This document shows, piece after piece, positions 16,512 to 28,036 of a DNA stretch of 64,000 nt. The DNA lies in contig NZ_CP022881.1 in NCBI RefSeq assembly GCF_003491325.1, positions 2,170,001 to 2,234,000 of the forward strand. Reading direction: 5' to 3'. The notes beneath the pieces were generated by a model, which made no database searches, was not told the DNA's origin, and saw nothing but the letters and a program-made list of their open reading frames with translations. A program made the translations under genes and the position numbers. Source of the stretch: Staphylococcus sp. M0911 (GTDB lineage Bacteria; Bacillota; Bacilli; Staphylococcales; Staphylococcaceae). Positions within the stretch are counted from its first letter, which is position 1; every line of letters begins with the position of its first letter.

Positions 16512-17699
16512 TTAAATAATGTTAAGTTCTTTACCAACTTTTTCATATGCTTCTATAGCTTTATCTAACATTTCTTTTGTATGTGCTGCAGTAGGCATAT
16601 TTCTAACTCTACCTGTACCTTTTGGCACTGTAGGGAAGACGATAGACTTAACATAAATACCTTCTTCTTTAAGGCGTTTACTGAATGCTTGAGTATCTTT
16701 TTCATCACCAATAATCACAGGTGTAATTGGTGTCTCAGACTCGCCAGTGTTAAATCCTAGCTTAGCTAAGCCATCTTTAAGATATTGTGCATTTTCCCAT
16801 AATTGATCATGTAACTCAGTAGAAGCCATTAATTTTTTAACTGCTTCTGTGATGGCTTTAGTATCTCCAGGTGCTAATGAAGTTGAGAACAAGAATGGAC
16901 GAGATTGTGCCTTTAACCAATCAATAAGTTCTTTAGTACCCGCTACATAACCACCTACAACACCAATTGCTTTAGATAATGTACCAATTTGGAAATCGAT
17001 TTTATCTTGTAAACCAAAGTGTTTAACTGTACCAGCACCTTTGCCCATTACACCAGACCCATGTGCATCATCAACGTAAGTTAATAAGCCAAATTCTTCT
17101 GCGATTTTAACAATTTCTGGTAGTTTAGCAACATCGCCATCCATACTAAATACGCCATCAGTAATATACATCACTTTGTTATATTGACCAGATTCCACTG
17201 CTTCTTTAGCTTTAGCTCTTAAATCATCCATATCTGAGTGATTAACACGAATGATTTTAGCTTTAGATAAACGACAACCATCTATAATAGAAGCATGATT
17301 TAGTTCATCAGAAAGAATAGCATCGTTTTTATTCATTACTGCTGAAATCGCAGCCATATTACAATTGAAACCAGATTGATAAGCAATTGCTGCCTCTGTG
17401 CCTTTAAATTTCGCTAATGTTTCTTCTAATTCGTCATGTAAATCTAATGTACCATTTATCGAACGTACAGCCCCTGCACCAACACCATGTGAATCAATGG
17501 CAGCTTTAGCAGCTTCTTTTAAATCTTCATTTGTTGCTAATCCCAAATAGTTATTTGATGATAAGTTAACGTACGTTTTACCATCAATTTTAATTTCTGG
17601 ACCGTTTGCACCTTCAATTGAATCGATTTCATTATACAATCCATTCTCTTTCAAGTAGTTTATATTTTCATTTAAAAAATCATGTAATGATTGAACCAC
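16512..17699 (-). CDS. kbl: 2-amino-3-ketobutyrate CoA ligase (glycine C-acetyltransferase)
   Basis: A 395-residue alpha-oxoamine synthase. It splits 2-amino-3-ketobutyrate with CoA into glycine and acetyl-CoA, the second step of threonine breakdown. [32 protein letters not shown] and the PLP lysine 243 in [14 protein letters not shown] are all present. The GTG at 17699 is chosen over the ATG at 17705 because AAGGGGG lies 8 bases before the GTG but only 2-3 before the ATG, and because it gives the MVQSLH start known in staphylococci. The partner dehydrogenase is at 3.6-4.5 kb, not adjacent. Confidence 0.95.
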   Translation of the reverse strand: MVQSLHDFLNENINYLKENGLYNEIDSIEGANGPEIKIDGKTYVNLSSNNYLGLATNEDLKEAAKAAIDSHGVGAGAVRSINGTLDLHDELEETLAKFKGTEAAIAYQSGFNCNMAAISAVMNKNDAILSDELNHASIIDGCRLSKAKIIRVNHSDMDDLRAKAKEAVESGQYNKVMYITDGVFSMDGDVAKLPEIVKIAEEFGLLTYVDDAHGSGVMGKGAGTVKHFGLQDKIDFQIGTLSKAIGVVGGYVAGTKELIDWLKAQSRPFLFSTSLAPGDTKAITEAVKKLMASTELHDQLWENAQYLKDGLAKLGFNTGESETPITPVIIGDEKDTQAFSKRLKEEGIYVKSIVFPTVPKGTGRVRNMPTAAHTKEMLDKAIEAYEKVGKELNII

Positions 17700-17869
17700 A
17701 ACCATATCCCCCTTGTATCTCTATTTATCTTTATAATACCTTAATTTCGCCTTTCATGAAAGCCTTATCACTTATTGTATTTTTAACAATAAATATTCAT
17801 TTTGAACTATATTGTCTTATTAGATAATGATATACTAATTATCATAATAATACGGAAGAAGTGATAGTT

Positions 17870-19036
17870 TTGTTTGATTGGTTTCAATTGGCTAGTAAAA
17901 AAGAAAAAAGAATGATTCAATTACGTCGTTATTTACACCAATATCCTGAACTTTCTTTTGAAGAAAAGCAAACACATGACTATATCGTTAACCAACTTAG
18001 CCAATTGTCATGTGACATTCAAACGCCAGTAGGTCGTAATGGAATTAAAGCTACTTTTAAAGGAAAAGCTGACGGCCCAACCATTGCATTTAGGGCTGAC
18101 TTTGACGCACTACCTGTTCAAGAATTAAACGATGTACCTTATAAATCTAAAAATGATGGGTGTATGCATGCGTGTGGTCATGATGGACATACAGCCATAT
18201 TATTAGGCGTTGCAGAAATCATAAATGAACATCGTCATCTATTAAAAGGTAATGTTGTTTTCATCTTCCAATACGGCGAAGAAATTATGCCCGGTGGTTC
18301 ACAAGAAATGATCAATGATGGATGTTTACAAGACGTCGATAAGATCTACGGTACACATCTATGGAGTGGTTATCCAACAGGTACTATTTATTCTCGTCCA
18401 GGACCAATTATGGCCTCACCTGACGAATTTAGTATCACGATACAAGGTAAAGGTGGTCATGGTGCTAAACCACAAGAAACTATTGATCCAATCGTCATCA
18501 TGGCTGAATTTATTTTAAGCGCTCAGAAGATTGTATCTCGTACCATCGATCCAGTAAAACAAGCGGTGTTAACATTTGGTATGGTTCAAGCAGGTTCTTC
18601 AGATAGCGTGATACCAGATAGTGCGTTTTGCAAAGGAACAGTACGTACCTTTGACACTAATTTACAAAACCATATCAAAACTAAGATGGAAAAATTATTA
18701 CAAGGTTTAGCGGTAGCTAATGATATCACTTATGACTTTAATTACATTAAAGGTTATTTACCACTTCATAATCACCAACAAGCATATGAAGTTGTTAAAC
18801 AAGCAGCTAATGATATGCATTTACGTTTTAATGAATCTGATTTGATGATGATTGGAGAAGACTTCTCTCACTATTTAAAAGTCAGACCAGGCGCATTTTT
18901 CTTAACAGGATGTGGCAATCAAGATAAAAATATTACTGCACCTCATCATAATCCTTATTTCGATATCGATGAATCATCATTTAAATATGCTGCCAGTGAA
19001 TTTTTAAAAATTTTAGAACTTGAAAATGTATTTTAA
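17870..19036 (+). CDS. M20-family amidohydrolase (N-acyl-amino acid / aminoacylase type)
   Basis: A 388-residue zinc peptidase-like amidohydrolase. RRYLHQYPELSFEE begins the catalytic domain; HACGHDGHTA, QYGEEIMPGG and GTHLWSGYPTG supply the metal-binding residues, including the Cys seen in the IAA-amino acid hydrolase/aminoacylase subgroup. The dimerisation domain (KGGHGAKPQETIDP) follows, and the C-terminal HHNPYFDIDE gives the last metal ligand. TTG 17870 is preferred over GTG 17861, since GGAAGAAGTGAT mimics the full Shine-Dalgarno sequence just upstream of the TTG. It is divergent from kbl. The natural substrate is unknown. Confidence 0.87.
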   Translation: MFDWFQLASKKEKRMIQLRRYLHQYPELSFEEKQTHDYIVNQLSQLSCDIQTPVGRNGIKATFKGKADGPTIAFRADFDALPVQELNDVPYKSKNDGCMHACGHDGHTAILLGVAEIINEHRHLLKGNVVFIFQYGEEIMPGGSQEMINDGCLQDVDKIYGTHLWSGYPTGTIYSRPGPIMASPDEFSITIQGKGGHGAKPQETIDPIVIMAEFILSAQKIVSRTIDPVKQAVLTFGMVQAGSSDSVIPDSAFCKGTVRTFDTNLQNHIKTKMEKLLQGLAVANDITYDFNYIKGYLPLHNHQQAYEVVKQAANDMHLRFNESDLMMIGEDFSHYLKVRPGAFFLTGCGNQDKNITAPHHNPYFDIDESSFKYAASEFLKILELENVF

Positions 19037-19076
19037 AAATATGGTCTTGTGAATTTTCAAAGTCCAACTAATAAAT

Positions 19077-19120
19077 AATCCACTTATTAACCTAAATAAA
19101 AGGTAATAAGTGGATTTTTT
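19077..19120 (+). terminator. Terminator after the M20 amidohydrolase
   Basis: AATCCACTTATTAACC pairs with GGTAATAAGTGGATT and is followed by a T run. Confidence 0.88.
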
Positions 19121-19159
19121 GTTGATAAATCGCCGGTAAAGTTATGTATTTATAGAAAT

Positions 19160-19190
19160 AAAAAAAGACCCCATTATGGGGTCTTTTTTT
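19160..19190 (-). terminator. Terminator after tuf
   Basis: A perfect stem AAAGACCCCAT/ATGGGGTCTTT is flanked by A and T runs on both sides. It ends the str operon and can also stop plus-strand transcripts. Confidence 0.92.
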
Positions 19191-19206
19191 ATATCGATTA
19201 ATAAAA

Positions 19207-20391
19207 TTATTCGTGGATTTCAGTTACAACGCCTGATCCTACAGTACGTCCACCTTCACGGATTGAGAAACGAGTACCGTCTTCAATCGCGATAGGAGCG
19301 ATTAATTCTACTGTCATTTCAACGTTGTCACCAGGCATAACCATTTCAGTACCTTCTGGTAATTGAACAACGCCAGTTACGTCAGTAGTACGGAAATAGA
19401 ATTGTGGGCGGTAGTTACTGAAGAATGGAGTGTGACGTCCACCTTCGTCTTTAGATAAAACGTAAACTTCCGCTTTGAATTTTGTATGTGGTGTAATTGA
19501 ACCAGGAGCAGCTAATACTTGACCACGTTGTACGTCTTCACGAGCAACACCACGTAATAAAGCACCAATGTTGTCACCAGCTTCAGCGTAGTCTAATAAC
19601 TTACGGAACATTTCTACACCAGTAACAGTTGTTTTAGAAGTGTCATGTAAACCGATGATTTCAACTTCTTCACCAACTTTGATTTGACCACGTTCAACAC
19701 GGCCTGTAGCAACAGTACCACGACCAGTGATTGAGAATACGTCCTCAACTGGCATCATGAATGGTTTGTCAGAATCACGTTCTGGAGTTGGGATGTAGTC
19801 ATCAACTGCTTGCATTAATTCTAAGATTTTTTCTTCGTATTTTTCGTCGCCTTCTAAAGCTTTTAATGCTGAACCAGCGATTACAGGTACGTCGTCACCT
19901 GGGAAGTCGTATTCAGATAGTAAGTCACGAACTTCCATTTCTACTAATTCTAATAATTCTTCGTCGTCTACCATATCAACTTTGTTTAAGAATACAACTA
20001 AAGCTGGTACACCAACGTTACGTGATAAAAGAATGTGTTCACGAGTTTGTGGCATTGGACCATCAGCTGCAGATACAACTAAGATACCGCCGTCCATTTG
20101 CGCAGCACCAGTGATCATGTTTTTAACATAGTCAGCGTGTCCTGGGCAGTCAACGTGAGCATAGTGACGTTTGTCAGTTTGATATTCGATGTGTGCAGTA
20201 TTGATTGTAATACCACGTTCTTTTTCTTCTGGTGCGTTGTCAATCATGTCGTATGATTGTGCAACAGTGTCACCGTTCTTAGCTAATACAGTTGCGATAG
20301 CAGCTGTTAATGTTGTTTTACCATGGTCAACGTGACCGATAGTACCAATATTGGCATGTTCTTTTGAGCGATCAAATTTTTCTTTTGCCAT
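19207..20391 (-). CDS. tuf: Translation elongation factor Tu
   Basis: The 394-residue GTPase that delivers aminoacyl-tRNA to the ribosome. The start [12 protein letters not shown] is followed by the P-loop GHVDHGKTT at residues 19-27, the switch region [13 protein letters not shown], and NKVD for guanine binding. Domains 2 and 3 have the GRGTVATGR and GGRHTPF motifs. The length equals that of S. aureus EF-Tu. The start at 20391 has AGGAGAGA upstream; the extra frame to 20430 is intergenic. It is the last gene of the rpsL-rpsG-fusA-tuf (str) operon. Confidence 0.99.
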   Translation of the reverse strand: MAKEKFDRSKEHANIGTIGHVDHGKTTLTAAIATVLAKNGDTVAQSYDMIDNAPEEKERGITINTAHIEYQTDKRHYAHVDCPGHADYVKNMITGAAQMDGGILVVSAADGPMPQTREHILLSRNVGVPALVVFLNKVDMVDDEELLELVEMEVRDLLSEYDFPGDDVPVIAGSALKALEGDEKYEEKILELMQAVDDYIPTPERDSDKPFMMPVEDVFSITGRGTVATGRVERGQIKVGEEVEIIGLHDTSKTTVTGVEMFRKLLDYAEAGDNIGALLRGVAREDVQRGQVLAAPGSITPHTKFKAEVYVLSKDEGGRHTPFFSNYRPQFYFRTTDVTGVVQLPEGTEMVMPGDNVEMTVELIAPIAIEDGTRFSIREGGRTVGSGVVTEIHE

Positions 20392-20437
20392 TATTAAATC
20401 TCTCCTATTCTTAATAAAAGTTATTTTCAAATTTATC

Positions 20438-20466
20438 TCTCATGATAGTTTCTCACCATCATGAGA
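20438..20466 (-). promoter_or_regulatory. Hairpin in the fusA-tuf spacer
   Basis: TCTCATGAT pairs with ATCATGAGA (20438-20466) in the 231-base spacer between fusA and tuf. It has no T run, so it is not a terminator. It may stabilise or process the tuf transcript. Confidence 0.4.
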
Positions 20467-20622
20467 AGATGTTTGATTAAGTTGTGTCTAAAAGAAATAC
20501 TACTTAATTCATATTTCCTTTATAATGCATTTACCCACAAAAATCAATTCATAAAAGCGATTAGCCTATAACTAAGCTCAACCTGTATTTTAACCTAGCA
20601 TAGCTAGTAAAGACAAGTTATA

Positions 20623-22704
20623 TTATTCGCCTTTATTTTTCTTAATGATTTCTTCAGAAATTGATTTTGGAACTTCTGCATAGTGGTCAAAGTACATAGT
20701 GTAAGTACCGCGACCTTGAGTGTTTGAACGTAATGATGTTGCATAACCGAACATTTCTGAAAGTGGTACATAAGCATTTACAACTTGTGCATTACCACGA
20801 GGTTCCATACCATCTACACGTCCACGACGAGCAGTTACGTCACCCATGATATCACCCATGTATTCTTCAGGCATTTCGATTGTTACTTTCATCATTGGTT
20901 CTAAGATAACTGGATCACATTTTTTAGCAGCTTCTTTAAGTGCTAATGATGCAGCAATTTTGAAGGCCATTTCAGATGAATCGACATCATGGTATGAACC
21001 ATCAAATAATTTAGCTTTAACATCAATTAATGGATAACCAGCTAATACACCGTTTTCCATTGCATCTTTAAGACCAGCTTCAACTGATGGAATGTATTCA
21101 CGAGGAACTACACCACCAACGATAGCGTTTTCGAATTCGAAACCGCCACCTGTTTCGTTAGGTGTGAATTCAATGTGAACATCACCGTATTGACCACGAC
21201 CACCAGATTGACGAGAGAATTTACCTTGAACTTGTGCAGCTTGCTTGAATGTTTCACGATATGAAACCATTGGCGCACCAACATTACATTCAACGTTAAA
21301 TTCTTTCTTCATACGGTCAACTAAGATGTCTAAGTGTAACTCACCCATACCACCGATGATAACTTGTCCAGTTTCTTCGTCAGTATGTGCATGGAAAGTT
21401 GGGTCTTCTTCTTGTAATTTAACTAAAGCTTGAGTCATTTTATCTTGGTCAGCTTTAGATTTTGGTTCAACTGATAAGTGGATAACTGGCTCTGGGAATT
21501 CCATTGATTCCAAGATAATGTCATTTTTCTCTCCACATAAAGTATCACCAGTACCTGTTTCTTTAAGTCCTACCGCAGCAGCGATATCGCCTGAGTAAAC
21601 AGTGTCAATCTCTTGACGTGAGTTAGCGTGCATTTGTAATAAACGACCTACACGTTCACGTTTGTCTTTAGATGAGTTCTTCACGTAAGAACCTGAGCTT
21701 AAAGTACCTGAGTAAACACGGAAGAAAGTTAATTTACCAACATAAGGGTCAGTCATAACTTTGAATGCTAATGCAGCGAATTCAGCTGAATCGTCTGGTT
21801 TAGCAATTACTTCTTCTTCAGGATCATTAGCACGGTGACCAACGATTGGTTTAACATCTAAAGGAGATGGTAGGTAATCAATTACAGCGTTAAGCATTAA
21901 TTGAACACCTTTGTTTTTGAATGCAGTACCGCAAAGAACTGGGTAGAATTCTACGTCAGTTGTAGCTTGACGGATTGCATTTTTTAATTCTTCTACTGAA
22001 ATTTCTTCGTCACCAAGATATTTTTCCATTAATTCATCATTAGTTTCAGCTACTGCTTCAATTAATGTTGAACGAGCTTCTTCAGCTCTTTCTTTGTGAT
22101 CTTCAGGAATTTCAATTTCATCAATTTCTGTACCTAAGTCATTAGTGTATTTGAAGCATTTCATTTCAACTAAGTCAATGATAGCTTCAAATTCATCTTC
22201 AGCACCGATAGGTAATTGGATAGGTGCAGCATTCGCTTGTAAACGATCATGTAATGTGCTTACAGAGTATTCAAAGTTTGCACCTAATTTATCCATTTTG
22301 TTGATGAAAACGATACGTGGTACGCCGTATGTTGTAGCCTGACGCCAAACTGTTTCAGTTTGTGGTTCAACACCTGATTGAGCATCAAGTACTGTAACCG
22401 CACCGTCAAGTACACGTAATGAACGTTCAACCTCAACTGTGAAGTCTACGTGTCCTGGTGTATCGATGATATTTACACGGTGGCCATCCCAAGCTGCAGT
22501 TGTTGCTGCAGATGTGATAGTAATACCACGGTCTTGCTCTTGTTCCATCCAGTCCATTTGTGAAGCACCTTCGTGTGTTTCACCAATTTTGTGGATACGA
22601 CCTGTGTAATAAAGAATACGTTCTGTCGTAGTAGTTTTACCAGCATCAATGTGAGCCATGATACCGATATTACGAGTATTTTTCAAAGAAAATTCTCTTG
22701 CCAT
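20623..22704 (-). CDS. fusA: Translation elongation factor G
   Basis: A 693-residue translocation GTPase. [30 protein letters not shown]... gives the P-loop near residues 17-24 (AHIDAGKT); [18 protein letters not shown] and NKMD follow. Domains III-V are complete, ending in [21 protein letters not shown], which holds His457 and Leu461 where common fusidic acid resistance changes occur, has the wild-type residues. The start at 22704 has AAGGAG upstream; the longer frame to 22767 is spurious. Operon position is rpsG-fusA-tuf. Confidence 0.99.
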   Translation of the reverse strand: MAREFSLKNTRNIGIMAHIDAGKTTTTERILYYTGRIHKIGETHEGASQMDWMEQEQDRGITITSAATTAAWDGHRVNIIDTPGHVDFTVEVERSLRVLDGAVTVLDAQSGVEPQTETVWRQATTYGVPRIVFINKMDKLGANFEYSVSTLHDRLQANAAPIQLPIGAEDEFEAIIDLVEMKCFKYTNDLGTEIDEIEIPEDHKERAEEARSTLIEAVAETNDELMEKYLGDEEISVEELKNAIRQATTDVEFYPVLCGTAFKNKGVQLMLNAVIDYLPSPLDVKPIVGHRANDPEEEVIAKPDDSAEFAALAFKVMTDPYVGKLTFFRVYSGTLSSGSYVKNSSKDKRERVGRLLQMHANSRQEIDTVYSGDIAAAVGLKETGTGDTLCGEKNDIILESMEFPEPVIHLSVEPKSKADQDKMTQALVKLQEEDPTFHAHTDEETGQVIIGGMGELHLDILVDRMKKEFNVECNVGAPMVSYRETFKQAAQVQGKFSRQSGGRGQYGDVHIEFTPNETGGGFEFENAIVGGVVPREYIPSVEAGLKDAMENGVLAGYPLIDVKAKLFDGSYHDVDSSEMAFKIAASLALKEAAKKCDPVILEPMMKVTIEMPEEYMGDIMGDVTARRGRVDGMEPRGNAQVVNAYVPLSEMFGYATSLRSNTQGRGTYTMYFDHYAEVPKSISEEIIKKNKGE

Positions 22705-22823
22705 GTATTTTTTCTCCTTCCAGTTATTACTGAATAAGTACTTTAGATATGGCGATGCCCTAAGCATGAGCCATTATTGGTAAACCAATGATACGGAACA
22801 CGCTCAGGGTAAAAGCTTTAATC

Positions 22824-23294
22824 TTACCAACGGTAGTGAGCAAATGCTTTGTTAGCTTCAGCCATTTTGTGAGTGTCCTCACGTTTCTTAACTGCACCAC
22901 CTGTATTATTTGCTGCATCTAAGATTTCGTTAGCTAAACGTTCTTCCATAGTTTTTTCACCACGAAGACGCGCATAGTTAACTAACCAACGTAATCCTAA
23001 AGTAGAACGACGTTCTGGGCGTACCTCAACAGGTACTTGGTAGTTTGAACCACCCACACGACGAGCTTTAACTTCTAATACTGGCATAATGTTTTCAATT
23101 GCTTCTTCGAATACTTCAATAGCTTGACGACCACTACGTTCTTCAACTAGGTCGAATGCTGAATAAAGAATTCTTTGAGCTGTTCCGCGTTTACCATCTA
23201 ACATAATTTTGTTAATTAATTTTGTAACTAATTTTGAGTTATGAATTGGATCTGGTAATACGTCTCTTTTAGGTACTGATCCTTTACGAGGCAT
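22824..23294 (-). CDS. rpsG: 30S ribosomal protein S7
   Basis: 156 residues, the standard bacterial length. [16 protein letters not shown] and the basic [21 protein letters not shown] segment, which contacts 16S rRNA in the head of the small subunit, are textbook S7. The C-terminus KAFAHYRW is intact. GGGAGG lies upstream of the ATG. It lies between rpsL and fusA and is part of the str operon. Confidence 0.99.
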   Translation of the reverse strand: MPRKGSVPKRDVLPDPIHNSKLVTKLINKIMLDGKRGTAQRILYSAFDLVEERSGRQAIEVFEEAIENIMPVLEVKARRVGGSNYQVPVEVRPERRSTLGLRWLVNYARLRGEKTMEERLANEILDAANNTGGAVKKREDTHKMAEANKAFAHYRW

Positions 23295-23365
23295 AATGTA
23301 AATCCTCCCTTCCTATTATAGTATATTGTGATTAATTATTTTTAAAATTTACGTAATCTTAAAAA

Positions 23366-23779
23366 TTAATTTTTAGGTTTTTTAGTTCCGTATAATGAAC
23401 GACCTTGTCTACGTCCGTCTACACCTGAAGTATCAAGTGCACCACGTACAATATGGTAACGCACACCAGGTAAGTCTTTTACACGTCCACCACGTACAAG
23501 TACAACACTGTGTTCTTGTAAGTTATGGCCGATACCAGGAATGTATGCGTTGATTTCAATATTGTTTGATAAACGCACACGTGCATATTTACGTAACGCT
23601 GAGTTAGGTTTTTTAGGTGTCATAGTACCCACACGAGTACATACGCCACGTTTTTGTGGAGAATTCAATTCAGTGAATTGTTTCTTCTTACTGTTAAAAC
23701 CTCTGTTTAAAGCTGGTGAATCAGATTTTTTTGATTTGCTTTGTCTTGGTTTACGTACTAATTGGTTAATAGTTGGCAT
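23366..23779 (-). CDS. rpsL: 30S ribosomal protein S12
   Basis: 137 residues, with the decoding-site segments [11 protein letters not shown] and [13 protein letters not shown]. The lysines whose changes give streptomycin resistance in other bacteria are unchanged. The start at 23779 is chosen for GGAGGACAT upstream; the extra upstream residues of the longer frame are not S12. First gene of the classical str set, 90 bases downstream of the L7Ae-family gene. Confidence 0.99.
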   Translation of the reverse strand: MPTINQLVRKPRQSKSKKSDSPALNRGFNSKKKQFTELNSPQKRGVCTRVGTMTPKKPNSALRKYARVRLSNNIEINAYIPGIGHNLQEHSVVLVRGGRVKDLPGVRYHIVRGALDTSGVDGRRQGRSLYGTKKPKN

Positions 23780-23868
23780 TGAATATGTCCTCCTCTCTTC
23801 ATTTTTTAATCCCACACATCCAGGTGGTTCATTTTAAGGTTAAATAAAATTTAGTAAGCAGACACTTA

Positions 23869-24129
23869 CTAATTCTCATTCAATATAGCAACGATTGTTG
23901 CATTTACATTGATACCTACATATTCTCCTAATTCTTTCTTAGATGAGAAAAGTGTATATGGTATATTTTTTTGATTGATTTGGCTTAACACGCGAGTCAT
24001 TAGATGAACTTCTACGTCTCGAGCAATAATCAATGATGTAACTTGATCTTTATTCAACGCTTTGAGCGTTTCCTTCAGACCAACTACATATTGTTGTTTG
24101 TTAAAGCGTGCAACTTTTTCATTAGACAT
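23869..24129 (-). CDS. L7Ae-family ribosome-associated protein (YbxF type)
   Basis: An 86-residue protein of the L7Ae/L30e/S12e RNA-binding family, which grips kink-turns. [24 protein letters not shown] and [12 protein letters not shown] are typical of the short bacterial YbxF/YlxQ forms. GGAGG lies before ATG 24129; the longer frame starts in the intergenic region. Its place between rpoC and rpsL is conserved across Firmicutes. Confidence 0.92.
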   Translation of the reverse strand: MSNEKVARFNKQQYVVGLKETLKALNKDQVTSLIIARDVEVHLMTRVLSQINQKNIPYTLFSSKKELGEYVGINVNATIVAILNEN

Positions 24130-24232
24130 GTTCAATATCCTCCAAAGTTCTGCTTGCATCAACCTATAATATATTAACATTGTTACAGTACAATAGTCAA
24201 TAATTATTCGTGTTTTTATGAAATAAATAAGA

Positions 24233-24268
24233 ATCAAGAGGCTAGAATTAAGTCTAACCTCTTGATCA
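24233..24268 (-). terminator. Weak terminator or attenuator after rpoC
   Basis: ATCAAGAGG pairs with CCTCTTGAT around a 16-base loop that can fold further, followed by TCTTATTTATTTC. The T run is broken, so read-through into the next gene is plausible. Confidence 0.55.
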
Positions 24269-24277
24269 TTATATCAA

Positions 24278-27200
24278 TTATTCAGTAACTTCTACTTCTT
24301 CTTCAGAACTAGCAACTGGCGCTACATTTTTATCGTATTGAACGTCACTATAACGTCTCATACCTGTACCAGCTGGAATAAGTTTACCAATAATAACATT
24401 TTCTTTAAGACCAAGTAAGTCATCGCGTTTACCTTTAATTGCTGCATCAGTAAGAACACGAGTTGTTTCTTGGAATGAAGCTGCAGATAAGAAGCTTTCT
24501 GTTTCAAGAGAAGCTTTTGTAATACCAAGCAATACTGGTTTAGCAGTTGCAGGGCGTTTACGTTCTTTAAATGCATCTCTGTTAGCATCAGTAAAGTTGT
24601 GAATATCAACTAATGAACCAGGTAATAACTTAGTATCTCCTGCTTCGATGATACGTACTTTACGTAACATTTGTCTAACCATAACCTCAACGTGTTTATC
24701 ATCAATTTCAACACCTTGCATACGGTAAACTTTTTGTACTTCTTTTAATAAGTAGCTTTCTGTAGCATTTAAACCAGCAACGGATAAGTAGTTTTTCGGC
24801 TCGATTGAACCTTCTGTTAATACTTCACCACGTTCAACTGATTGTCCTACTTCAACTTTAAGTCTAGAAGTACCTGAAGCTAGATAAGATCTAGTTTCAT
24901 TTTCGCCTTTAACAACAATTTCTTGTTGACGGTCTTTCGCTAATTTAATATCTTCTACTACACCTTCGATTTCAGTGATTACCGCTTGACCTTTAGGGTT
25001 ACGGGCTTCAAAGATCTCTTGGATACGTGGAAGACCTTGAGTGATATCGCTTCCGGCTACCCCACCTGTATGGAAGGTACGCATTGTAAGCTGTGTACCT
25101 GGTTCACCGATTGATTGGGCAGCGATTGTACCAACTGCTTCACCAACTTCAACTTTTTCACCTGTTGCAAGGTTTTTACCATAACATTTTTCACATACAC
25201 CATGACGTGTATTACAAGTGAATGCTGAACGGATATACATTTGTTCGATACCAGCATCAGTAATTTTCTTAGCGATTTCCGCAGTGATTAATTCGTCTGG
25301 ACGAATAATAACTTCATCTGTCTCAGGATGACGAATTGTTTCTTTTGAATAACGTCCTTCAATACGTTCAATGAATGGTTCAATCATTTCTGTACCTTCT
25401 TTGATGTCAGAAACAAGTAAGCCACGGTCAGTACCACAATCTTCTTCACGCACAATAACATCTTGCGCAACGTCAACAAGACGACGAGTAAGGTAACCTG
25501 AGTCAGCTGTTTTAAGTGCTGTATCGGCAAGACCTTTACGCGCACCGTGAGTAGAGATGAAGTACTCTAATACTGTTAAACCTTCACGGAATGATGAAGT
25601 GATTGGTAATTCAATGATTTTTCCTGATGGAGCAGCCATTAATCCACGCATACCAGCTAACTGAGTAAAGTTAGATGCGTTACCACGGGCACCAGAGTCA
25701 CTCATCATGAAGATTGGGTTTGTTTTTTCAAGTGATTGCATTAATTCACCTTGAATTTGATCTTTAGCATCTGTCCAAATTTCAACGACAGCGTTGTATC
25801 TTTCTTCTTCAGTGATTAAACCACGATTGAATTGTTTAGTCACGCGTTCAACTAATTTTTCATGTTCATCTAGAATATCTTTTTTATCTGGTAATACCAC
25901 GATATCAGATACACCAACAGTTATACCTGCTTTAGATGAGAATTTGAATCCTAAGTCTTTCATACGGTCAAGCATCATAGATGTATCAGTAATACTGAAT
26001 CTATTAAATACTTCAGCAATGATATTACCTAAGAATTTTTTATTGAATGGTTCAATTAATTCTTTAGTTTCAAAGAATTCTTTTAATCCGCCTTCACCTA
26101 ATTCTGTTGGGTCAACAAAGTATTTATCTGGTGTTGTACCCTCTAGGTTAGTTTGAGTTGGCTCATTAATATAAGCAAATGAATCAGGAATGATTTCATT
26201 AAAGATAATCTTACCTACTGAAGTAGCTAAGATTTTCTTATTTTGTTCCTCAGTGAATGTTGGATTATTGAATGAACTTGCATGAACACCAATTCTAGTG
26301 TGTAAGTGAACATATCCATTTGCATAAGCTTTTAATACTTCGTTTGTATCATTATAGATAGTACCAGTATTAACTGCGTCTGTACGTTCAAGTGTTAAGT
26401 AGTAGTTACCTAATACCATATCCTGAGATGGTGTAACTACTGGTTTACCATCTTTAGGGTTTAAGATATTTTGAGCAGCTAACATTAACATACGTGCTTC
26501 GGCTTGAGCTTCTTTAGATAATGGAACGTGAACCGCCATTTGGTCACCATCAAAGTCAGCATTATATGCTGTAGTAACAAGTGGATGTAAACGGATGGCA
26601 CGACCTTCTACTAAAGTTGGTTCAAATGCTTGGATACCTAGTCTATGAAGCGTAGGCGCACGGTTAAGTAGTACTGGGTGTTCTACGATAACTTCTTCTA
26701 AAACATCCCACACTTCGTCATCCATACGTTCAATTTTACTTTTAGCATTTTTGATATTTGTTGCAATTTCACGTTGAACTAATTCTTTCATAACGAAAGG
26801 TTTAAATAGTTCAAGTGCCATTTCTTTCGGTAATCCACATTGGTACATTTTCAGACTTGGTCCTACTGCGATAACGGAACGACCTGAATAGTCAACACGT
26901 TTACCAAGTAAGTTTTGACGGAAACGACCTTGTTTACCTTTTAACATATGTGACAATGATTTTAATGGACGGTTACCTGGTCCAGTTACAGGACGGCCAC
27001 GACGACCATTATCGATTAAAGCATCAACAGCTTCTTGTAACATACGTTTTTCGTTTTGAACAATGATTCCAGGTGCACCAAGATCTAATAAACGTTTCAA
27101 ACGGTTATTACGGTTAATAACACGTCTATATAAATCGTTTAAGTCACTTGTAGCAAAACGTCCACCGTCTAATTGAACCATTGGACGGATTTCAGGTGGA

Positions 27201-27901
27201 ATGATAGGAAGTACATCTAAAATCATCCATGCTGGATCATTACCAGAGTTACGGAATGATTCAACAACTTCTAAACGTTTAATAGCACGAGTAAGTCTTT
27301 GTCCTGTTGCAGATTCTAATTCATCGCGTAAGATTTTTAGTTCTTCATCTAAGTCAATTTCAGATAATAAGTCTCTGATACCTTCAGCACCCATTTTAGC
27401 TACAAATTGACCTGGATATTTATCATAATAATCTCTGAATTCTGCTTCTGATAATAAAGTTTTCTTTTCTAAACCTGTTGGACCTGGATCAACAACAACA
27501 TAAGAAGCAAAGTAAATAACTTCTTCCAATGCTCTTGGAGACATATCTAATAAAAGTCCCATACGGCTTGGAATACCTTTGAAATACCAAATGTGTGATA
27601 CTGGTGCTGCTAATTCGATGTGTCCCATTCTTTCACGACGTACTTTAGACTTCGTTACTTCAACACCACATCTATCACAAACCATGCCTTTATAGCGTAC
27701 ACGTTTGTATTTACCGCAACTACATTCCCAGTCTTTAGTTGGTCCAAATATTCTTTCACAGAAAAGACCATCTTTTTCAGGTTTTAACGTACGATAGTTA
27801 ATTGTTTCAGGCTTCTTAACTTCACCATAAGACCATGAACGAATCTTTTCAGGTGAAGCTAATCCTATTTTCATATAATGGAAATTATTTACATCAATCA
27901 A
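24278..27901 (-). CDS. rpoC: DNA-directed RNA polymerase subunit beta'
   Basis: 1207 residues. The N-terminal zinc ribbon has [20 protein letters not shown]; the catalytic NADFDGDQ lies near residues 447-454 with the three Mg-binding Asp; the trigger-loop region and the second zinc site (CGTDRG ... [13 protein letters not shown]) are present, and the protein ends in EEVEVTE. The start is a TTG at 27901, giving [24 protein letters not shown] lies 8 bases upstream and would be inside the gene if the longer frame were used. Co-transcribed with rpoB. Confidence 0.98.
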   Translation of the reverse strand: MIDVNNFHYMKIGLASPEKIRSWSYGEVKKPETINYRTLKPEKDGLFCERIFGPTKDWECSCGKYKRVRYKGMVCDRCGVEVTKSKVRRERMGHIELAAPVSHIWYFKGIPSRMGLLLDMSPRALEEVIYFASYVVVDPGPTGLEKKTLLSEAEFRDYYDKYPGQFVAKMGAEGIRDLLSEIDLDEELKILRDELESATGQRLTRAIKRLEVVESFRNSGNDPAWMILDVLPIIPPEIRPMVQLDGGRFATSDLNDLYRRVINRNNRLKRLLDLGAPGIIVQNEKRMLQEAVDALIDNGRRGRPVTGPGNRPLKSLSHMLKGKQGRFRQNLLGKRVDYSGRSVIAVGPSLKMYQCGLPKEMALELFKPFVMKELVQREIATNIKNAKSKIERMDDEVWDVLEEVIVEHPVLLNRAPTLHRLGIQAFEPTLVEGRAIRLHPLVTTAYNADFDGDQMAVHVPLSKEAQAEARMLMLAAQNILNPKDGKPVVTPSQDMVLGNYYLTLERTDAVNTGTIYNDTNEVLKAYANGYVHLHTRIGVHASSFNNPTFTEEQNKKILATSVGKIIFNEIIPDSFAYINEPTQTNLEGTTPDKYFVDPTELGEGGLKEFFETKELIEPFNKKFLGNIIAEVFNRFSITDTSMMLDRMKDLGFKFSSKAGITVGVSDIVVLPDKKDILDEHEKLVERVTKQFNRGLITEEERYNAVVEIWTDAKDQIQGELMQSLEKTNPIFMMSDSGARGNASNFTQLAGMRGLMAAPSGKIIELPITSSFREGLTVLEYFISTHGARKGLADTALKTADSGYLTRRLVDVAQDVIVREEDCGTDRGLLVSDIKEGTEMIEPFIERIEGRYSKETIRHPETDEVIIRPDELITAEIAKKITDAGIEQMYIRSAFTCNTRHGVCEKCYGKNLATGEKVEVGEAVGTIAAQSIGEPGTQLTMRTFHTGGVAGSDITQGLPRIQEIFEARNPKGQAVITEIEGVVEDIKLAKDRQQEIVVKGENETRSYLASGTSRLKVEVGQSVERGEVLTEGSIEPKNYLSVAGLNATESYLLKEVQKVYRMQGVEIDDKHVEVMVRQMLRKVRIIEAGDTKLLPGSLVDIHNFTDANRDAFKERKRPATAKPVLLGITKASLETESFLSAASFQETTRVLTDAAIKGKRDDLLGLKENVIIGKLIPAGTGMRRYSDVQYDKNVAPVASSEEEVEVTE

Positions 27902-28036
27902 GGAGCCTACCTCCTTCAATTTAGATTAGCTGTGCTATTTGATTGATTTACATTTATAGTATATAGAATTTGAGAAAGGTATGAGCGACATTTAAAATCG
28001 CTCTACCTCTATCATTCTAATTATCTTAAGTGCATA

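Noticed and set aside
17706-17860. A cre site before kbl
   Set aside because: Only a partial match (TGAAAGGCGAAAT) that breaks the central CG spacing.
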